Shown here in pieces: positions 5,880-8,418 of a DNA stretch of 8,418 nt. The notes under the pieces are model-generated. The model saw nothing but the letters and a program-made list of their open reading frames with translations. It was not told the DNA's origin and made no database searches. The position numbers and the translations under genes are program-made. Each line of letters begins with the position of its first letter. Within the stretch, counting starts at the first letter, position 1. Source of the DNA: Ignavibacteriales bacterium CG12_big_fil_rev_8_21_14_0_65_30_8 (GTDB lineage: Bacteria > Bacteroidota > Ignavibacteria > Ignavibacteriales > Ignavibacteriaceae); contig PFGS01000006.1 of the NCBI GenBank assembly GCA_002783525.1, forward strand, positions 1 through 8,418. The letters are read 5' to 3'.

Positions 5880-6689
5880 ATGTATCCAGAATTATTTAAG
5901 ATAGGTCCGTTTACAATTTATAGCTATGGCTTGATGGTCGGTATAGCATTTATTGTTGCTAACTATCTTTTAACCAAAGAATTTGAAAGAAGAAAACTTG
6001 CAAAAAATCTTTCAACGGAGATTACACTTTTAGCAATAGTCTTTGGAATTATTGGCGCTAAACTATTCCACCTTTTTGAAAACTGGTCTGAATTTTTATC
6101 TGATCCGATGATGGCATTTTCACCTGGCGGACTTACATTTTACGGCGGTTTAATTTTATCAATTATTGCCATTTGGATTTTCCTAAAAAGAAAGAAAATT
6201 CCATTTTTACTTATCGCTGATTCCGTTTCACCTGCTTTAATTTTAGCTTATGGAATTGGTAGAATTGGTTGTCATCTTTCAGGGGATGGAGATTATGGAA
6301 TACCTACAAATTTACCTTGGGGAGTTGATTATTCCCACGGTACAGTTCCACCGCATTATATGTTTCAAGGCACTGAATGGGCAAAACAATATCCAAACGG
6401 AATATTCCCGGACACAACACCGCTTCACCCAACACCAATTTATGAGTTTCTTTTGTGTGTAATAATTTTTGTTATACTTTGGAAATTAAGGACAAAAGAA
6501 TGGGCTTTGGGAAAACTATTTATGCTTTATTTAATATTTGCAGGTCTAGAAAGATTTGTAATTGAATTTATAAGACTGAATCCAAAAATTCTTTTAGGAT
6601 TTACTGAGGCACAATTGATTTCTATTGTTATGATAGCAGTAGGTGTTTTTGGATGGATGTTACTTGGCAAAAAAGAAATTAGTAAATAG
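5880..6689 (+). CDS. lgt: Prolipoprotein diacylglyceryl transferase
   Basis: Lgt transfers diacylglycerol from phosphatidylglycerol to the lipobox cysteine of prolipoproteins in the inner membrane. The 269-residue protein has the family fold: the opening FKIGPFTIYSYGLMVG (6-21), several hydrophobic segments (about 14-30, 48-64, 84-101, 108-126, 189-201, 212-222, 244-262), PGGLTFYGGLI (82-92), GRIGCHLSGDGDYG (127-140) and HPTPIYE (183-189). Arg128 aligns with the essential Arg143 of E. coli, and Arg225 in ERFVIEFIR with Arg239. The signature differs from the textbook G-R-x-G-N-F-x-N-x-E-x2-G: Cys131 replaces Asn, Asp135 replaces Glu and one residue is added. Tyr88 sits where E. coli has the essential His103. 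Related sequences from the FCB group probably share this form, so it is more likely a lineage variant than a defect. It follows hisS by 4 nt and precedes rlmB by 8 nt. Confidence 0.96.
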   Translation: MYPELFKIGPFTIYSYGLMVGIAFIVANYLLTKEFERRKLAKNLSTEITLLAIVFGIIGAKLFHLFENWSEFLSDPMMAFSPGGLTFYGGLILSIIAIWIFLKRKKIPFLLIADSVSPALILAYGIGRIGCHLSGDGDYGIPTNLPWGVDYSHGTVPPHYMFQGTEWAKQYPNGIFPDTTPLHPTPIYEFLLCVIIFVILWKLRTKEWALGKLFMLYLIFAGLERFVIEFIRLNPKILLGFTEAQLISIVMIAVGVFGWMLLGKKEISK

Positions 6690-6697
6690 TTTTATTT

Positions 6698-7429
6698 ATG
6701 GCATTAATCATTGGCAGAAAACCTGTCTTAGAAGCTATCAACTCCAATAAAAATATTGAGCAGGTTATTCTTCGCTTTGGACAATCAGGCGGAATAATTA
6801 ATGCAATAAGAGCAGCTACAAAGAAAAGAAATATAAAGCTAACCGAACTCTCCAAAAACAAATTTGATGAACTTGTACCAAATAAAAACTCCCAGGGTGT
6901 TGCAGCAAAAATTTCAGAAAGAGAATATTTAACACTTGATGAATTAATTTTACAAACTAAAAATGTTGAGCAACCGCTATTTGTAATTTTGGAAGAGATA
7001 CAAGATGTGCATAATGTAGGTGCAATTTTAAGAACCGCCGAATGTGCAAATGTTAACGGAGTAATAATTACTAAAAGAAACAGCGCACCTTTAAATGAAA
7101 CAGTTGCAAAAATTTCAGCCGGAGCTGTTGAACATTTAAAAATTTGTCAGGTTACAAATCTTTCACAGACAATTGACACACTAAAACAAAACGGTTACTG
7201 GATTGTAGGCAGCTCTTTAGAAAATGCAGTTGATTATTCTACTATAGATTATAATATGCCAACAGCACTTATAATGGGAAATGAACAAAAAGGGATTAGA
7301 AGATTAACTTTTGAAAAATGTGATCATTTAATAAAAATTCCAATGGAAGGGAAAATACAATCTTTAAATGTTTCTGTCTCTACTGGTGTTATTTTATTTG
7401 AGATTTTAAGACAAAGAAAAAATATTTAG
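6698..7429 (+). CDS. rlmB: 23S rRNA 2'-O-ribose methyltransferase, RlmB type (TrmH/SpoU family)
   Basis: This SPOUT methyltransferase uses S-adenosylmethionine to methylate a ribose 2'-OH, in RlmB at G2251 of the 23S rRNA P-loop. Its 243 residues are the usual RlmB length. The N-terminal substrate-binding domain (1-75) begins with IIGRKPVLEAINS and ends around NSQGVAAKIS. The trefoil-knot catalytic domain has motif 1 at VILEEIQDVHNVGAILRTAE (96-115, with Asn106 and Arg112), a central SAGAVEHL (140-147), motif 2 LIMGNEQKGI (191-200) and motif 3 KIPMEGKIQSLNVSVSTG (213-230, with Asn224). All are intact. It is cytoplasmic and the last gene of the operon headed by ptsN. No Shine-Dalgarno precedes the ATG, 8 nt after lgt. 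The N-terminal domain and length favour RlmB, but a tRNA Gm18 (TrmH) or other rRNA target cannot be ruled out. Confidence 0.92.
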   Translation: MALIIGRKPVLEAINSNKNIEQVILRFGQSGGIINAIRAATKKRNIKLTELSKNKFDELVPNKNSQGVAAKISEREYLTLDELILQTKNVEQPLFVILEEIQDVHNVGAILRTAECANVNGVIITKRNSAPLNETVAKISAGAVEHLKICQVTNLSQTIDTLKQNGYWIVGSSLENAVDYSTIDYNMPTALIMGNEQKGIRRLTFEKCDHLIKIPMEGKIQSLNVSVSTGVILFEILRQRKNI

Positions 7430-7448
7430 AATCCAACTTTTACAATAG

Positions 7449-7544
7449 TGTCATTCTGAATCTCGATTGTCGGGATGAAGAATCTTCCTTATTTGATTTT
7501 GGGTAGAGATATTTCGTCCATCGGATGATGGACTCAATATGACA
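7449..7544. repeat. Imperfect long palindrome with TGTCAT/ATGACA ends, interspersed-repeat-like
   Basis: The left end TGTCATTCTGAA (7449-7460) and right end CTCAATATGACA (7533-7544) match as inverted repeats at 9 of 12 positions. An inner pair, GGATGAAGAATCT (7473-7485) and AGATATTTCGTCC (7507-7519), pairs at 10 of 13. The transcript could fold into a long broken hairpin with a loop near 7486-7506. Elements beginning GTCATTCTGA and ending in its complement are, from general knowledge, a common class of dispersed non-coding palindromes in bacterial genomes. Only one copy is in this window, so repetition is inferred. It starts 20 bp after rlmB, so it may also attenuate or end the operon transcript. 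Confidence 0.6.
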
Positions 7545-7629
7545 ATTCAAAATATTAAAAATTAAATTATTAGTTTTACCTTTAATAATTCCATTCATTA
7601 TTTAATCAAAAAATGTTAAATTTATTCTG

Positions 7630-7646
7630 TTATTAGTTACTAATAA
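7630..7646. promoter_or_regulatory. 17-bp palindrome upstream of the dimethylformamidase-like gene
   Basis: TTATTAGTTACTAATAA is a perfect dyad (8-bp arms around a single T) lying 17 bp before the preferred start codon. Its location fits an operator or transcript-start element. It is A+T-rich, and a chance match of this length in 8 kb is not remarkable, so confidence is low. Confidence 0.3.
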
Positions 7647-7663
7647 TGAAAGAGGATACAAAA

Positions 7664-8418
7664 ATGTTCTTAGAACTTTCCAAAAAAATATTACTAATTT
7701 CAATAATAATTATCTCATTCTCATTCAGTAATTTATATGCTCAAAAGGGTGGATTTGTTGATAAAATTTCTGTTGCCCAAGGCGATATTTTAACTTTTTA
7801 TATATCTAGTAGTGTCCCAAAATTTGTTCTTAAATTTTATAAACTTGAAAATACTCAAATATTTAAAACCGAAAGCGATAGTGTTAGCGGTATAGTACAA
7901 TCAGTGTCTAGTACAGCATATGTGGATGGTGTAAATTGGAGTCCTACTCTTCAATTTCAAATTCCTCTTAATTGGGAAACCGGAATATACAGAGCACAGT
8001 ATCCAATAACATCTAATCCTGATATTATTGCAGCAATTATTTTTATTGTTAAAGAAGATAATCCGGGATCATTTTCAAAAACACTTTATATTTTAAGTAC
8101 AAACACCTGGAATGCTTATAATAATTTTGGCGGAAAAAGTATCTACGAATTTAACTCAACAGATAATGTTCGATCATTCAAGGTTTCATTTCATAGACCT
8201 TTTGCAAGAGACCTCGGAATTTTTGGCGCACCGGATTACTACGTTTATGCTAATAAATTAATTAATTGGGCTACAAATAATAATATATTATTAGAAATGG
8301 CATCAATGTATGATCTGGATGCAAATCCAAATTTATTAGACAATTATGATATTTTATTTCTTGCCGGACATAATGAATACTGGTCTATGGATGAAAGAAT
8401 ACAAGTAGAAAATTTTGT
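7664..8418 (+). CDS. Exported N,N-dimethylformamidase large-subunit-like protein (3' end outside window)
   Basis: The frame is open for 251 codons to the window edge. Residues 1-26 are a Sec signal peptide: two lysines, a hydrophobic core ILLISIIIISFSFS and NLYA before a likely cut at Ala26-Gln27. Residues 28-130 are a beta-rich region with GDILTFYISSS and WETGIYRAQY. From about 139 the sequence resembles the C-terminal domain of the N,N-dimethylformamidase large (beta) subunit: TLYILSTNTWNAYNNFGGKSIYEF, VSFHRPF (174-180), DNYDILFLAGHNEYWS (226-241). Known members hydrolyse N,N-dimethylformamide, but many homologues have no known substrate, and an exported form need not share that activity. 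The ATG at 7664 is chosen over the in-frame ATG at 7646 because AGAGGA (7651-7656) precedes it by 7 nt and the signal peptide then begins normally. The far end, including any secretion or anchor domain, is unseen. Confidence 0.8.
   Translation, partial: MFLELSKKILLISIIIISFSFSNLYAQKGGFVDKISVAQGDILTFYISSSVPKFVLKFYKLENTQIFKTESDSVSGIVQSVSSTAYVDGVNWSPTLQFQIPLNWETGIYRAQYPITSNPDIIAAIIFIVKEDNPGSFSKTLYILSTNTWNAYNNFGGKSIYEFNSTDNVRSFKVSFHRPFARDLGIFGAPDYYVYANKLINWATNNNILLEMASMYDLDANPNLLDNYDILFLAGHNEYWSMDERIQVENF

Noticed and set aside
6250..6462. Second-frame plus-strand open frame inside lgt
   Set aside because: It overlaps the conserved Lgt signature and HPTP motif and has no independent support.
6679..6861. 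Minus-strand open frame across the lgt-rlmB junction with a hydrophobic stretch
   Set aside because: It runs antisense through the start of rlmB with no ribosome-binding site; the hydrophobicity comes from complementing the A+T-rich rlmB codons.
7646..7663. Earlier in-frame ATG (7646) as the start of the exported protein
   Set aside because: It has no Shine-Dalgarno, adds the acidic residues MKEDTK before the signal peptide and overlaps the 17-bp palindrome; the ATG at 7664 has AGAGGA at good spacing.
1..8418. CRISPR array, tRNA or rRNA gene, transposase, or defence or toxin-antitoxin system
   Set aside because: No regularly spaced direct repeats, no structured RNA signatures and no such protein families could be recognised on either strand.

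Overview
The window is A+T-rich (roughly 30% G+C by eye) bacterial chromosome with gene order and protein styles that suggest the Bacteroidota/Chlorobiota/Ignavibacteriota (FCB) group, most likely an Ignavibacteria-like organism. The pointers are a non-canonical Lgt signature (GRIGCHLSGDG), an Rrf2 regulator with a CVLGFPNC...CPVH cysteine loop, an exported dimethylformamidase-like protein, and operon-internal genes that lack Shine-Dalgarno sequences. This placement is inference from protein flavour; no rRNA or other marker is present.

Layout. Positions 3-218 hold the C-terminal tail of an unrecognised protein. Positions 293-1627 form a small stress module: an Rrf2-family Fe-S regulator followed by a RIC (YtfE/ScdA-type) di-iron protein that repairs nitrosatively or oxidatively damaged iron-sulfur centres. 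A perfect inverted repeat with 10-bp arms lies between the two genes. A degraded copy sits just downstream of a sigma70-like promoter in front of the regulator, which makes an autoregulated Rrf2 regulon plausible. Positions 1786-2268 encode a small all-TPR protein. It converges, with only 6 bp between stop codons, on a minus-strand gene (2275-3975) for a 566-residue Rossmann-fold (SDR-like) protein of unknown function.

From 4145 to 7429 a tight plus-strand operon runs ptsN-like EIIA, hisS, lgt, rlmB, with gaps of 12, 4 and 8 nt. It joins a phosphotransfer regulator to translation (histidyl-tRNA charging, 23S rRNA methylation) and lipoprotein maturation. It is followed by a roughly 96-bp imperfect palindrome with TGTCAT/ATGACA ends, which looks like an interspersed repeat and may also end transcription. 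Last comes the start of an exported protein resembling the N,N-dimethylformamidase large subunit, cut by the window edge.

No tRNA, rRNA, CRISPR array, transposase or prophage gene is visible. The most interesting items are the Rrf2/RIC operator pair, the uncharacterised 566-residue SDR-like protein that seems to lack the usual catalytic tyrosine, the divergent Lgt active-site signature, and the exported dimethylformamidase-like protein. I do not see a clear wholly new multi-gene system here.
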